Shown piece by piece: positions 1 through 6,651 of a stretch of DNA of 13,293 nt (its first letter is position 1; each line of letters begins with the position of its first letter). The notes beneath the pieces are model-generated. The model saw nothing but the letters and a program-made list of their open reading frames with translations, made no database searches and had not been told where the DNA came from. The stretch covers positions 1 to 13,293 of the forward strand of contig CBDUHN010000056.1 in assembly GCA_965367295.1 (NCBI GenBank), given 5' to 3'. Both the position numbers and the translations under genes were made by a program. Source of the DNA: JAIVHA01 sp965367295. Its GTDB lineage: Bacteria; Pseudomonadota; Gammaproteobacteria; DSM-19610.

Positions 1-2
1 AG

Positions 3-347
3 GAGAAGGCAAAGCCCGCACCGACACCGACCCCGGAGCCCACGCCAGCCCCGGAGCCCACGCCAGCCCCGGACCCGGAGATTGCGGTACCACCGGCGAC
101 ACCAGCCGCAAGCAGTGGCTGGGTGGTACAGGTGGGCGCCTTTGGCCAGGAGGCCAATGCCATGGGTTTGCGCGACAAACTGCGCAAAGCGGGTTTTACG
201 ACCTTCGTGGAGAAGGTGAAGCTGACATCCGGTACTGTCTACCGGGTGCGGGTCGGGCCTGAGATCGGGCGTGCCGATGCGGAGGCCTTGCAGCAGAAGC
301 TGCTAAAGCAAACCAGCGTAAAGGGCAAGGTAATGAGCCATCCCTGA
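3..347 (+). CDS. dedD: DedD-like cell-division protein with SPOR domain (5' end missing)
   Basis: The frame is open from the left edge, so this is the C-terminal 114 residues of a longer protein. Residues 1-38 are a Pro/Ala/Glu/Thr-rich linker containing a six-residue repeat. A SPOR domain follows from about residue 39 (GWVVQVGAFG, then a Y-R-V-R-V-G-P core) to the end. SPOR domains bind denuded glycan strands of septal peptidoglycan, and DedD is a single-pass inner membrane protein recruited to the division site; the membrane anchor would lie upstream of the window. The assignment to DedD rests on the SPOR domain at the C-terminus plus the position directly before cvpA and purF, as in E. coli and Pseudomonas. 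An internal GTG at 123 is not a likely start because the upstream frame is clearly coding. Another SPOR protein at this locus cannot be excluded. Confidence 0.85.
   Translation, partial: EKAKPAPTPTPEPTPAPEPTPAPDPEIAVPPATPAASSGWVVQVGAFGQEANAMGLRDKLRKAGFTTFVEKVKLTSGTVYRVRVGPEIGRADAEALQQKLLKQTSVKGKVMSHP
31..73 (+). repeat. 18-bp coding tandem repeat in the DedD linker
   Basis: The unit CCCCGGAGCCCACGCCAG occurs at 31-48 and 49-66 without mismatch, and a third partial copy follows at 67-73. It is in frame (6 codons, giving repeated P-E-P-T-P-A) and makes part of the disordered periplasmic linker before the SPOR domain. Such units can change in copy number without breaking the frame. Confidence 0.85.
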
Positions 348-455
348 TGGCTTACCGTGATACCGGTCTGGTAGAATACGCCCCATGCTGAACACCACCC
401 ATACGGGGCATCCATTCCCCGCGCTGTGTATTTTGGATATCAGGGTTGCGCGCGC

Positions 456-944
456 ATGATCTGGGTGGATTTTTTCATTCTTGGCATCATCTCGCTGTCC
501 GCGCTGCTGAGCCTGTGGCGAGGCTTCGTGAAAGAGGCGCTGTCGCTGGCAACCTGGATTGCCGCGCCGGCCATTGCGATTCTGTTTTATGAGGATTTCG
601 CGGTCTGGTTCGAGCAATGGGTGTCCGTGCCTTCGGCCCGCAAAGCGGTGGCCTTTGCTATTCTGGTATTGCTGGTGCTGATCCTGGGTGGTGTCGTGAA
701 TTACCTCGTTGGCCAGTTGGTGGCGAAAACGGGGCTGACCGCCACGGACCGTGCCTTTGGCATGATTTTCGGCATTGCGCGCGGTGTGCTTATCGTGGGT
801 GTGCTGGTCCTGCTGGCAGGGCTGACCCAGGTACCGCAGGACCCCTGGTGGAATCAGTCGCTGTTTCTGAAACACTTCGTGGACTTGGCCATGTGGTTGC
901 GCAGTTTCCTCCCCGAGGATATTGCGGCGAATATCCAGTACTAG
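456..944 (+). CDS. cvpA: CvpA family inner membrane protein (colicin V production protein)
   Basis: This is a 162-residue integral membrane protein. The N-terminus MIWVDFFILGIISLSALLSL closely follows the E. coli CvpA pattern (MVWIDYAII...), which decides for the ATG at 456 rather than the in-frame GTG at 426. The conserved RGFVKEALSL block follows, then hydrophobic segments at about residues 3-24, 30-47, 64-85 and 100-125, and the family signature GQLVAKTGLTATDR between the last two. E. coli CvpA is needed for colicin V export and has been linked to envelope stress tolerance; its biochemical activity is not established. It sits 108 bp after dedD and 44 bp before purF, the usual arrangement, and is probably co-transcribed with purF. 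The ribosome binding site is weak (AGGG about 11 nt upstream). Confidence 0.93.
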   Translation: MIWVDFFILGIISLSALLSLWRGFVKEALSLATWIAAPAIAILFYEDFAVWFEQWVSVPSARKAVAFAILVLLVLILGGVVNYLVGQLVAKTGLTATDRAFGMIFGIARGVLIVGVLVLLAGLTQVPQDPWWNQSLFLKHFVDLAMWLRSFLPEDIAANIQY

Positions 945-963
945 GGCCTGTTAACCAGCCCTA
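942..963. other. Hairpin between cvpA and purF
   Basis: TAGGGC (942-947) and GCCCTA (958-963) form a perfect 6-bp stem around a 10-nt loop that contains the palindrome GTTAAC. The first arm includes the cvpA stop codon. No T-run follows, so it is not a standard terminator. It does not resemble the PurR operator known from E. coli. It could modulate purF expression or mRNA stability; this is a guess. Confidence 0.4.
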
Positions 964-988
964 ATCCAACTTGGAGTGAGATTTCCTT

Positions 989-2500
989 ATGTGCGGCATT
1001 ATCGGCCTGGTAGCCAAAGGTCCCGTCAATCAATATATCTATGACGGCCTGACGGTATTGCAACACCGCGGACAGGATGCCGCCGGTATCATGACCTGCG
1101 AGGGAAGCCTGCTCTACCTGCGCAAGAGTAACGGCCTGGTGCGCGATGTGTTCCGCAACCACGATATGCTGCGGCTGCACGGCAATATGGGGATCGGCCA
1201 TGTGCGCTATCCTACCGCGGGCTGCGAAAGTTCCGCCGAGGCACAGCCTTTCTACGTGAATTCCCCCTATGGCATCAGTCTGGCCCATAACGGTAACCTG
1301 ACCAATGCCGATGAGTTACAGCAGGACCTGTTCCTGGAAGACCTGCGTCATATCAACACCAATTCCGATTCGGAAATTCTCCTTAATGTGTTTGCCCATG
1401 AACTCGCCCGGCAGGGCAAGCTGCGCATCAACCATGATGATGTGTTCGAGGCGGTTGCCGGGGTGCACCGCCGCTGCAAGGGGGCCTATGCCGCGGTGGC
1501 CATGATCATGGGCTACGGCATTGTGGCGTTCCGTGATCCCTTTGGTATCCGCCCGCTGGTGTATGGCCAGCGCGAGACGGAGCAGGGCATGGAATACATG
1601 GTTGCCTCCGAAAGCGTGGCCCTGGATGCGCTGGGTTTTGATCTGGTGCGCGATCTGGCGCCGGGCGAGGCCATCGTGGTGACACTGGATGGCCAGGTGG
1701 AAACCCGTCAGTGTGCGGACCATCCGCAGTATGCCACCTGTATTTTTGAGTATGTTTACCTGGCCCGTCCCGATTCCATTATTGATGACGTCTCGGTGTA
1801 CAAGGCACGGCTACGCATGGGTGAAAAGCTGGCGGAAAAGATCCTGCGCCTGCGTCCCGATCACGATATCGATGTGGTTATCCCGATTCCCGATACCAGT
1901 CGTACCGCTGCGCTGCAGCTTGCTAATCGCCTGGGTGTGAAATACCGCGAAGGGTTTATCAAGAATCGCTATATCGGGCGCACTTTCATCATGCCCGGTC
2001 AGCAGCAGCGCAAGAAGTCGGTGCGCCAGAAACTCAATGCCATCGATCTGGAATTCAGGGACAAGACGGTGCTGCTGGTGGACGACTCCATCGTACGGGG
2101 CACCACCTCGGAACAGATTATCCAGATGGCCCGGGATGCCGGTGCGAAGAAGGTCTACTTCGCGTCCGCCGCGCCTGCGGTGCGGTACCCGAATGTGTAC
2201 GGCATCGATATGCCCACCGCAGAAGAATTGATCGCCCATGGCCGCACCGACGAGCAGGTATGCGAGGCTATTGGTGCCGACTGGCTGGTATTCCAGGATC
2301 TCGAAGACCTGATCGAAACCGTGCGCAAGCGTAATGCCAATCTGACCCGTTTCGATACTTCGGTATTCAACGGCGAATATGTGACAGGTGACGTGAGCGT
2401 CGATTATCTGGAGCAGCTGCGCACCAAGCGCAATGACTCCGCCAAGCAGAAGCGTCGCGAGGAAGAAGCGGAGATCATCGAATTGCACAACAACGCCTGA
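989..2500 (+). CDS. purF: Amidophosphoribosyltransferase
   Basis: The enzyme makes 5-phosphoribosylamine from PRPP and glutamine, the first committed step of de novo purine synthesis, in the cytoplasm. At 503 residues it matches the E. coli enzyme (505). The N-terminus MCGIIGLV exposes the nucleophilic Cys after Met removal, which fixes the start; GGAG at 973-976 is the ribosome binding site. The class II glutamine amidotransferase half shows GHVRYPTAG (70-78) and the HNGN glutamine site (100-103). The phosphoribosyltransferase half carries the PRPP loop VLLVDDSIVRGTTS (361-374) and a typical IPIPDTSRTAA segment (298-308). There is no N-terminal propeptide and no cysteine-rich iron-sulfur pattern, as expected for the E. 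coli-type form. It lies in a cvpA-purF unit and is followed by the riboswitch-controlled metZ. Confidence 0.98.
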   Translation: MCGIIGLVAKGPVNQYIYDGLTVLQHRGQDAAGIMTCEGSLLYLRKSNGLVRDVFRNHDMLRLHGNMGIGHVRYPTAGCESSAEAQPFYVNSPYGISLAHNGNLTNADELQQDLFLEDLRHINTNSDSEILLNVFAHELARQGKLRINHDDVFEAVAGVHRRCKGAYAAVAMIMGYGIVAFRDPFGIRPLVYGQRETEQGMEYMVASESVALDALGFDLVRDLAPGEAIVVTLDGQVETRQCADHPQYATCIFEYVYLARPDSIIDDVSVYKARLRMGEKLAEKILRLRPDHDIDVVIPIPDTSRTAALQLANRLGVKYREGFIKNRYIGRTFIMPGQQQRKKSVRQKLNAIDLEFRDKTVLLVDDSIVRGTTSEQIIQMARDAGAKKVYFASAAPAVRYPNVYGIDMPTAEELIAHGRTDEQVCEAIGADWLVFQDLEDLIETVRKRNANLTRFDTSVFNGEYVTGDVSVDYLEQLRTKRNDSAKQKRREEEAEIIELHNNA

Positions 2501-2531
2501 ACGGAGAACGGGCGGTGTTACCGCTGCCGGC

Positions 2532-2561
2532 TTGACATGTGCTACATGCCTGCACTAGCCT
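2532..2561 (+). promoter_or_regulatory. Probable metZ promoter driving the SAM-II leader
   Basis: A perfect -35 hexamer TTGACA (2532-2537) is followed at 17-18 bp by a weak -10 (TAGCCT at 2556-2561 or CTAGCC at 2555-2560). The implied start, about A2568, falls directly before the first base of the riboswitch P1 helix at 2571. That agreement is the main reason to accept the promoter despite the poor -10. A small hairpin without T-run, GCGGT-GTT-ACCGC (2512-2524), lies between the purF stop and this promoter. Confidence 0.6.
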
Positions 2562-2565
2562 GACC

Positions 2566-2625
2566 CCATTGCGCCGATTTGATTTCAGCTTGCGGGCGCG
2601 TAATAAATGCAGCTAAAGCGACGGC
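2566..2625 (+). ncRNA. SAM-II (SAM-alpha) riboswitch aptamer upstream of metZ
   Basis: The leader matches the compact SAM-II aptamer known from metA/metX/metZ leaders, mainly in alphaproteobacteria. Helix P1 is GCGCC (2571-2575) with GGCGC (2595-2599). The conserved U-rich loop starts GATTT (2576-2580). The P1 3' strand runs into the conserved GCGTAATAAATG (2598-2609), then AGCTAAA (2611-2617), whose pseudoknot pairing with the P1 loop closes the ligand pocket. I compared by memory of the published SAM-II consensus, not by a covariance search. The controlled gene, metZ, makes a methionine precursor, so feedback by S-adenosylmethionine fits. Off-switching probably works through the terminator at 2627-2659. 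Confidence 0.9.
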
Positions 2626-2643
2626 ACCTGCCCTCGTTTTAGC
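2612..2643 (+). promoter_or_regulatory. Antiterminator helix of the metZ riboswitch
   Basis: GCTAAAGCG (2612-2620) is complementary over nine consecutive positions, with one G-U pair, to CGTTTTAGC (2635-2643). The first strand is the conserved 3' tail of the SAM-II aptamer; the second is the loop and inner stem of the terminator. The helix cannot coexist with the ligand-bound pseudoknot, nor readily with the terminator. It gives a simple model: no SAM, helix forms and metZ is read; SAM bound, tail is captured and the terminator forms. The pairing is seen in the sequence; the mechanism is inferred. Confidence 0.7.
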
Positions 2644-2659
2644 GATGGCGGGTTTTTTT
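2627..2659 (+). terminator. Intrinsic terminator, expression platform of the SAM-II riboswitch
   Basis: CCTGCC (2627-2632) pairs with GGCGGG (2647-2652), six pairs including one G-U. After a C/T mismatch, TCG (2634-2636) pairs with CGA (2643-2645). Seven T residues follow at once (2653-2659). It lies 33 bp before the metZ start, between aptamer and ribosome binding site, so it must be conditional for metZ to be expressed. Confidence 0.85.
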
Positions 2660-2691
2660 GCGCCCGCGTTCAGCCACGAGAGGAGCGAAAC

Positions 2692-3876
2692 ATGGATATC
2701 GACGATTGGGCGGAATACGACCTGGAAACGCTGGCGGTACGTGCAGGTCAGCATCGTACCGCTGAAGGTGAGCACGCGGAGCCCATCTTCCCCACATCCA
2801 GTTATGTGTTCGCCAGCGCCGCTGAGGCCGCTGCACGTTTTTCCGGGGCGGCGCCCGGAAATATCTATTCACGCTTCACCAATCCGACGGTGCGCACCTT
2901 TCAGGATCGTCTTGCGGCGCTGGAGGGGGGCGAGGCCTGTGTCGCTACGGCATCCGGTATGGCAGCCATCTATGCCACCTGTGCCGGTCTGTTGAAAAGC
3001 GGCGATCATATCGTGTCCTCGCGCAGCATTTTCGGCACCACCACTATCCTGTTTACCAACTACCTGGGTCGCTTCGGGGTGGAAACCAGTTTTGTACCAC
3101 TGGCGGACCTGGATGCCTGGGAGCAAGCGATTCAGGCCAACACGCGCCTGTTGTTTGTGGAAACCCCTTCGAATCCGCTTACGGAGCTGGTGGATATCCG
3201 GGCGCTTGCCGATCTGGCTCACCGCAAGGATTGCCTGCTGGTGGTGGACAACTGTTTTTGTACCCCGGCCCTGCAGCGACCGCTGGAACTGGGTGCGGAT
3301 ATCATTATTCACTCGGCTACCAAATACCTCGATGGCCAGGGCCGCTGTGTGGGTGGTGCCGTGGTGGGGGATAAGGAGCTGGTGGGCAAGGAGGTGTACG
3401 GTTTTCTCCGTACCTGTGGACCGACCATGAGCCCCTTTAATGCCTGGGTGTTTCTCAAGGGGCTGGAAACACTGGGGATTCGCATGAAGGCCCATTGCGA
3501 GAATGCGGCACAACTGGCCGCCTGGCTGGAACAGCAGCCGCAGGTGGAACGGGTGTACTATCCCGGGCTGACTTCTCATCCCCAGCATGAACTGGCCAAG
3601 CGCCAGCAGCGTGGTTTTGGTGGTCTCCTGTCCTTCGATGTGAAGGGAGGCAAAGAGGCGGCCTGGAAGCTGATCGATGCCACCCGTGTCATGTCCATTA
3701 CCGCCAACCTTGGCGATACCAAGACCACTATCACCCATCCGGCTACCACTACGCACGGACGCTTGAGTGAAGAACAGCGGGCCGATGCCGGGATCGGTGA
3801 CGGGCTGTTGCGGGTCGCGGTGGGGCTGGAATCCGTGCGGGACCTGCAAGCGGACCTTGAACGCGGGTTGGACTGA
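2692..3876 (+). CDS. metZ: O-succinylhomoserine sulfhydrylase
   Basis: This PLP enzyme converts O-succinylhomoserine plus sulfide to homocysteine in the direct-sulfhydrylation route to methionine. The 394 residues match the Cys/Met-metabolism PLP family: the phosphate-binding YSR motif (59-61), ATASGMAAI (85-93), VVDNCF with the cofactor-binding Asp186, and SATKYLDGQG with the PLP lysine at 211. The C-terminal THPATTTHGRLS and GLLRVAVGLE blocks are also typical. The start at 2692 has a strong GAGGAG site 8-13 nt upstream. MetZ rather than MetB or MetY is inferred from overall resemblance to Pseudomonas MetZ and its place right after purF. A SAM-II riboswitch with terminator precedes it. Its stop codon lies in a palindrome shared with the convergent gene. 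Confidence 0.93.
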   Translation: MDIDDWAEYDLETLAVRAGQHRTAEGEHAEPIFPTSSYVFASAAEAAARFSGAAPGNIYSRFTNPTVRTFQDRLAALEGGEACVATASGMAAIYATCAGLLKSGDHIVSSRSIFGTTTILFTNYLGRFGVETSFVPLADLDAWEQAIQANTRLLFVETPSNPLTELVDIRALADLAHRKDCLLVVDNCFCTPALQRPLELGADIIIHSATKYLDGQGRCVGGAVVGDKELVGKEVYGFLRTCGPTMSPFNAWVFLKGLETLGIRMKAHCENAAQLAAWLEQQPQVERVYYPGLTSHPQHELAKRQQRGFGGLLSFDVKGGKEAAWKLIDATRVMSITANLGDTKTTITHPATTTHGRLSEEQRADAGIGDGLLRVAVGLESVRDLQADLERGLD

Positions 3877-3884
3877 ATCAGTCC
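3870..3884. repeat. Palindrome spanning two convergent stop codons
   Basis: GGACTGA (3870-3876), A, TCAGTCC (3878-3884) is a perfect 7+1+7 inverted repeat. Each arm holds the last Asp codon and TGA stop of one gene: metZ on + and the hypothetical gene on -. It may end or stabilise both transcripts, though no T-run flanks it on either side. Confidence 0.8.
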
Positions 3885-4219
3885 GGCAGCACTGTGATCT
3901 TGCCCACGCCCCAGTGATGGACCTGATCGAAGCTGAAATGCCCGTCACCGTTGACATGGTTGCCGGGCATCACCCGGCCAATGCACACGGTGCAGCTGCT
4001 GGAGGTGGCACGCTCGATTTGATCGCCGTTGTAGCGGGGTTTGACCAGGATCTGTTCGATCCGGGCTTCACCGGAGGTGATGGGTTGCGGGAGTTCCAGC
4101 AGGAAGTATTCGACCCCGGCAGGATCGACGGCGGTGGAAATACCGGTGGCAATCATGGGATTGGGCCCAGTGTAGTCGTAGGGCTCGTAGATTTCGATAA
4201 TGTGCTTATGCTGGGTCAT
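3878..4219 (-). CDS. Hypothetical protein, 113 residues
   Basis: I do not recognise this protein. It begins MTQHKHIIEIYEPYDYTGPN and ends GVGKITVLPD. No signal peptide or membrane segment is visible, and the composition suggests a small soluble, mainly beta protein. It has one CxxC pair (SSCTVCIGRV), and several His residues near the C-terminus (GNHVNGDGHF, VHHWG). The start at 4219 is preferred over the upstream in-frame start at 4285 because GGGGAG precedes it by about 8 nt and the extra 22 residues look like leader sequence. It is convergent with metZ (one base between stop codons) and divergent from the DUF455 gene. Coding status is supported by the ribosome binding site and its snug fit between neighbours, but function is unknown. 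Confidence 0.72.
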   Translation of the reverse strand: MTQHKHIIEIYEPYDYTGPNPMIATGISTAVDPAGVEYFLLELPQPITSGEARIEQILVKPRYNGDQIERATSSSCTVCIGRVMPGNHVNGDGHFSFDQVHHWGVGKITVLPD

Positions 4220-4320
4220 GCGAGACTCCCCTTGCAGCCCTGTCGTGTCAGCATGCACCAAGGTGGAATTCCCTGTCAAAACCAATGTGAAGTGGGTGGG
4301 GCAGGGGCTTGGCCTAATTC

Positions 4321-4380
4321 GGGAATTTACATCAGGTTATTTTTTTATTTAACTGTTATTAATCATTTAAATTGGATTTG
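4321..4380. other. AT-rich intergenic stretch before the DUF455 gene
   Basis: In a window that is otherwise GC-rich, 4322-4380 is strongly A+T rich, with a run of seven T (4341-4347) and the palindrome ATTTAAAT near 4366-4373. It lies in the 164-bp gap between the divergent hypothetical and DUF455 genes. It probably contains the DUF455 promoter and an UP-like or nucleoid-protein-binding region, but I could not pair a convincing -35 with a -10. Confidence 0.45.
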
Positions 4381-4383
4381 TTG

Positions 4384-5202
4384 ATGCAAGATGCCAACCT
4401 GTTCGAGTCCGCCTTACGGGGGCTTGCGGAGTCAGATCCTGCCCGTAAACAGATGCTTGTCCAGGCGCTGCGCAGGAAGTGGGAGGCGGGGCGATTATCC
4501 ACCCGAGGTGATCAGGCCCCGCTGCCCATTGGTGAGCCGGGGCGACCGGAGCGACCGGAACTGGTGGCACCGCGGCAATTGCGTTCCCGTAAACTGACCA
4601 GCCCCGAAGGGCGTGCAGTGCTCGTGCATGCGCTTGCGCATATCGAATTCAATGCCATCAACCTGGCGCTGGATGCGGTATACCGCTTTCGTGACATGCC
4701 GGACGCGTTCTATGGTGACTGGCTGCAGGTGGCAGACGAGGAGGCTTACCATTTCGGACTGCTGCGCGAGCGTTTGCGCACACTCGGTCATGAGTATGGG
4801 GATTTTCCCGCCCACAACGGGTTGTGGGAAATGGCCTGCCGCACCGCCGATGACGTCATGGTACGGATGGCGCTGGTGCCGCGTGTACTGGAAGCGCGTG
4901 GCCTGGATGTCACCCCGGACATGATCCGCCGCCTGGAGGAGGCGGGCGACTCGGCGACGGTTGCGATTCTGCATGTTATTTTTCGCGATGAGATCGGTCA
5001 CGTGGAAATCGGCAGTCGCTGGTTTCGTTACTGCTGTCAGTTACGTGACCTGGATCCGGGGGAGACCTTTCGGGGTCTGCTGGAACAGCATATGCGTGGG
5101 CGCATCAAGGGGCCTTTTGCCGAGGAGGCACGTCGACTGGCGGGCTTCGATACGGATGAGATGGCACTGTTACATACACTGGCAGGAGAGACGGGCAAAT
5201 GA
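4384..5202 (+). CDS. DUF455 family ferritin-like protein
   Basis: The 272 residues match the DUF455 family (ferritin-like superfamily, sometimes misnamed rhamnosyltransferase). The helical-bundle metal-ligand pattern is clear: HIEFNAINLALD (86-97, Glu88), ADEEAYHFGLL (117-127, Glu119/Glu120, His123), RVLEARGLD (167-175, Glu170) and FRDEIGHVEIGSRW (200-213, Glu203, His206, Glu208). These would form a di-iron or related two-metal site. The biochemical role of the family is not established; an oxidase or hydroxylase activity is plausible from the fold. The ATG at 4384 is chosen over the TTG at 4372. Neither has a strong ribosome binding site. The stop codon overlaps the next start in ATGA, so the exported protein downstream is probably made in step with it. 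Confidence 0.88.
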   Translation: MQDANLFESALRGLAESDPARKQMLVQALRRKWEAGRLSTRGDQAPLPIGEPGRPERPELVAPRQLRSRKLTSPEGRAVLVHALAHIEFNAINLALDAVYRFRDMPDAFYGDWLQVADEEAYHFGLLRERLRTLGHEYGDFPAHNGLWEMACRTADDVMVRMALVPRVLEARGLDVTPDMIRRLEEAGDSATVAILHVIFRDEIGHVEIGSRWFRYCCQLRDLDPGETFRGLLEQHMRGRIKGPFAEEARRLAGFDTDEMALLHTLAGETGK

Positions 5203-5888
5203 AACATGGCTGGATATTGGTCTTTGGCATGGTATGCATGGCACAGCTGAAGGCGGAGACGGCGACCCTGCTGCAGTTCCAGGAGCAGGAACCGGGTATC
5301 GATCCCTATACCACGCGCATGCTGATTACAGCGGATTACGTGCGGGTGGACGACGGCATGGACAACGGCAATTTTGTGTTGTTCGATCGCGCCGCAAAGA
5401 CTATCTACAACGTTATGCAGGACAATCGCAGTGTGCTGGTGGTCAAACCGGATGGCACCGTGGCGGTGGAAGCGGATACGGTACGACTGGGTGAGCAGAC
5501 CTTTGCGGTTGATGACGCCCCCGCGGTCGGTGGCAAGCTGCCGCAGGGGCATCGCCTTATGGCGGATGACGAGATCTGTGAGCAGGCCGTGATCGTGCCG
5601 GATCTGCTGCCGGAAGCCACCCGGGCCCTGGTGGAGTTTCACAGCCTGTTAGGCCTGCAGTCCGCAGCAACATTGGGCAACACGCCCGATGAATTCCAGA
5701 CGCCCTGTTTCCTCGCCCGGCACATACTGGCGCCGGCCTGGCAGTGGCAGCGTGGACTGGTGATCCAGAACTGGGATCCACGGGGAGTACGCATGGAACT
5801 GGTGGATTTCCAGACGGGCCTGCAGGTGGATGATGCCCGGTTCGTGGTGCCGAGCGATTACCAGCAGGAACGTTATCTGCTGCCTTGA
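5199..5888 (+). CDS. Exported hypothetical protein, 229 residues
   Basis: I do not recognise this gene. Residues 1-19 form a signal peptide (Lys-His start, hydrophobic GWILVFGMVCMAQL core, cleavage likely after LKA), so the product is probably periplasmic. The mature part is rich in beta-type sequence (LITADYVRVDDG, NFVLFDRAAKTIYNV, SVLVVKPDGTVAVEADTVRL). This is reminiscent of periplasmic proteins that pack a large beta sheet, such as LolA-like or DUF4412 proteins, but that likeness is weak. Two Cys remain after processing (in DEICEQA and QTPCFLA) and could form a disulfide. Translation is coupled to the DUF455 gene by an ATGA overlap. The 3' end overlaps the convergent lpxH by 16 bp. Confidence 0.8.
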   Translation: MKHGWILVFGMVCMAQLKAETATLLQFQEQEPGIDPYTTRMLITADYVRVDDGMDNGNFVLFDRAAKTIYNVMQDNRSVLVVKPDGTVAVEADTVRLGEQTFAVDDAPAVGGKLPQGHRLMADDEICEQAVIVPDLLPEATRALVEFHSLLGLQSAATLGNTPDEFQTPCFLARHILAPAWQWQRGLVIQNWDPRGVRMELVDFQTGLQVDDARFVVPSDYQQERYLLP

Positions 5889-6643
5889 TCCGAGGCTGTG
5901 TCCCTGCCTCCTGCCTGCTGAATCGAGAGTATTTCGAGCCGGCAACCCTGTCTATTGCACACCAGTACGCTGCCCTGTTCATACCAGTCGCCGAGCACGA
6001 TACGCTGTGCAGGGTGATGATCCAGTGTGAAATCATGGATGGCGGGGCGGTGGGTGTGGCCATGAATCAATAATAAAACTGCTGCATCGCGCATGGCATC
6101 GGCCACCGCGTCAGTATTCACATCGGTAATGTATTCCGCCTTGTGCCGGGTGCGTTCCCTGCTGGTTTCCCGTAGCTGGCGGGCGATGGCCTGGCGTTCT
6201 GAAATCGGTTTGTGCAGGAAATCCTGCTGCCAAACAGGATTGCGGACCATGTCTCGAAATTGCTGGTAGTCGGTGTCATCGGTACACAGGGTATCGCCGT
6301 GCATAATGATGGCCGGGGTGCCGAACAGCTCGATGTGAGAGGGGTCCGGTAACAAGGTGCAGCCACTGCGCTCCGCGAAGGTGTGGCCGATGAGGAAATC
6401 CCGGTTGCCATGCAGCAGGTATACCGGCGTACCGCGATCCACCAGGGAACGCATGTGCTCGATCACCAGTCGATGTTCCGGTTCCGGGTCATCATCGCCA
6501 ATCCAGGCCTCGAACAGATCGCCGAGAATGTACAGGGCACTGGCTTCCCGCGCCCGGGTGGCGAGAAAATTCAGGAACAGCCGGGTGATGCCCGGGCGCG
6601 AAGGGTCCAGGTGCAGGTCGGAAATGAACAGGATGGGCTTCAT
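5873..6643 (-). CDS. lpxH: UDP-2,3-diacylglucosamine diphosphatase
   Basis: LpxH hydrolyses UDP-2,3-diacylglucosamine to lipid X and UMP, the fourth step of lipid A synthesis, at the inner membrane face. The 256-residue protein carries the full calcineurin-like metallophosphoesterase set: SDLHLD (Asp9, His11), LGDLFEAWIGDDD (Asp42), HGNRD (Asn80), MHGDTLCTDD (His115) and LLIHGHTHRP (His194, His196). The start at 6643 gives MKPILFISDLHL, matching the family. An in-frame GTG at 6673 would add ten residues, but that codon lies inside a strong hairpin. No good ribosome binding site precedes 6643, so translation may depend on coupling with the upstream ppi gene, 54 bp away. The last 16 bp overlap the convergent exported-protein gene. 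Confidence 0.96.
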   Translation of the reverse strand: MKPILFISDLHLDPSRPGITRLFLNFLATRAREASALYILGDLFEAWIGDDDPEPEHRLVIEHMRSLVDRGTPVYLLHGNRDFLIGHTFAERSGCTLLPDPSHIELFGTPAIIMHGDTLCTDDTDYQQFRDMVRNPVWQQDFLHKPISERQAIARQLRETSRERTRHKAEYITDVNTDAVADAMRDAAVLLLIHGHTHRPAIHDFTLDHHPAQRIVLGDWYEQGSVLVCNRQGCRLEILSIQQAGGRDTASDQGSR

Positions 6644-6651
6644 TGCGATGG

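Noticed and set aside
303..875. Minus-strand frame of 190 codons opposite dedD/cvpA
   Set aside because: Antisense to cvpA, whose membrane segments and family motifs are clear.
1811..2488. Minus-strand frame of 225 codons opposite purF
   Set aside because: Antisense shadow of the clearly coding PRTase half of purF.
2512..2524. purF terminator (GCGGT-GTT-ACCGC)
   Set aside because: The stem is only 5 bp and no T-run follows.
2869..3957. Long minus-strand frame of 362 codons opposite metZ
   Set aside because: It is the antisense shadow of metZ, which has complete family motifs. Its translation has no recognisable domain and is rich in His/Gln/Arg, as is typical of antisense frames here.
5081..5202. 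Rhamnosyltransferase annotation for the DUF455 gene
   Set aside because: That name circulates for this family, but the Glu/His pattern is ferritin-like and no glycosyltransferase motif is visible.
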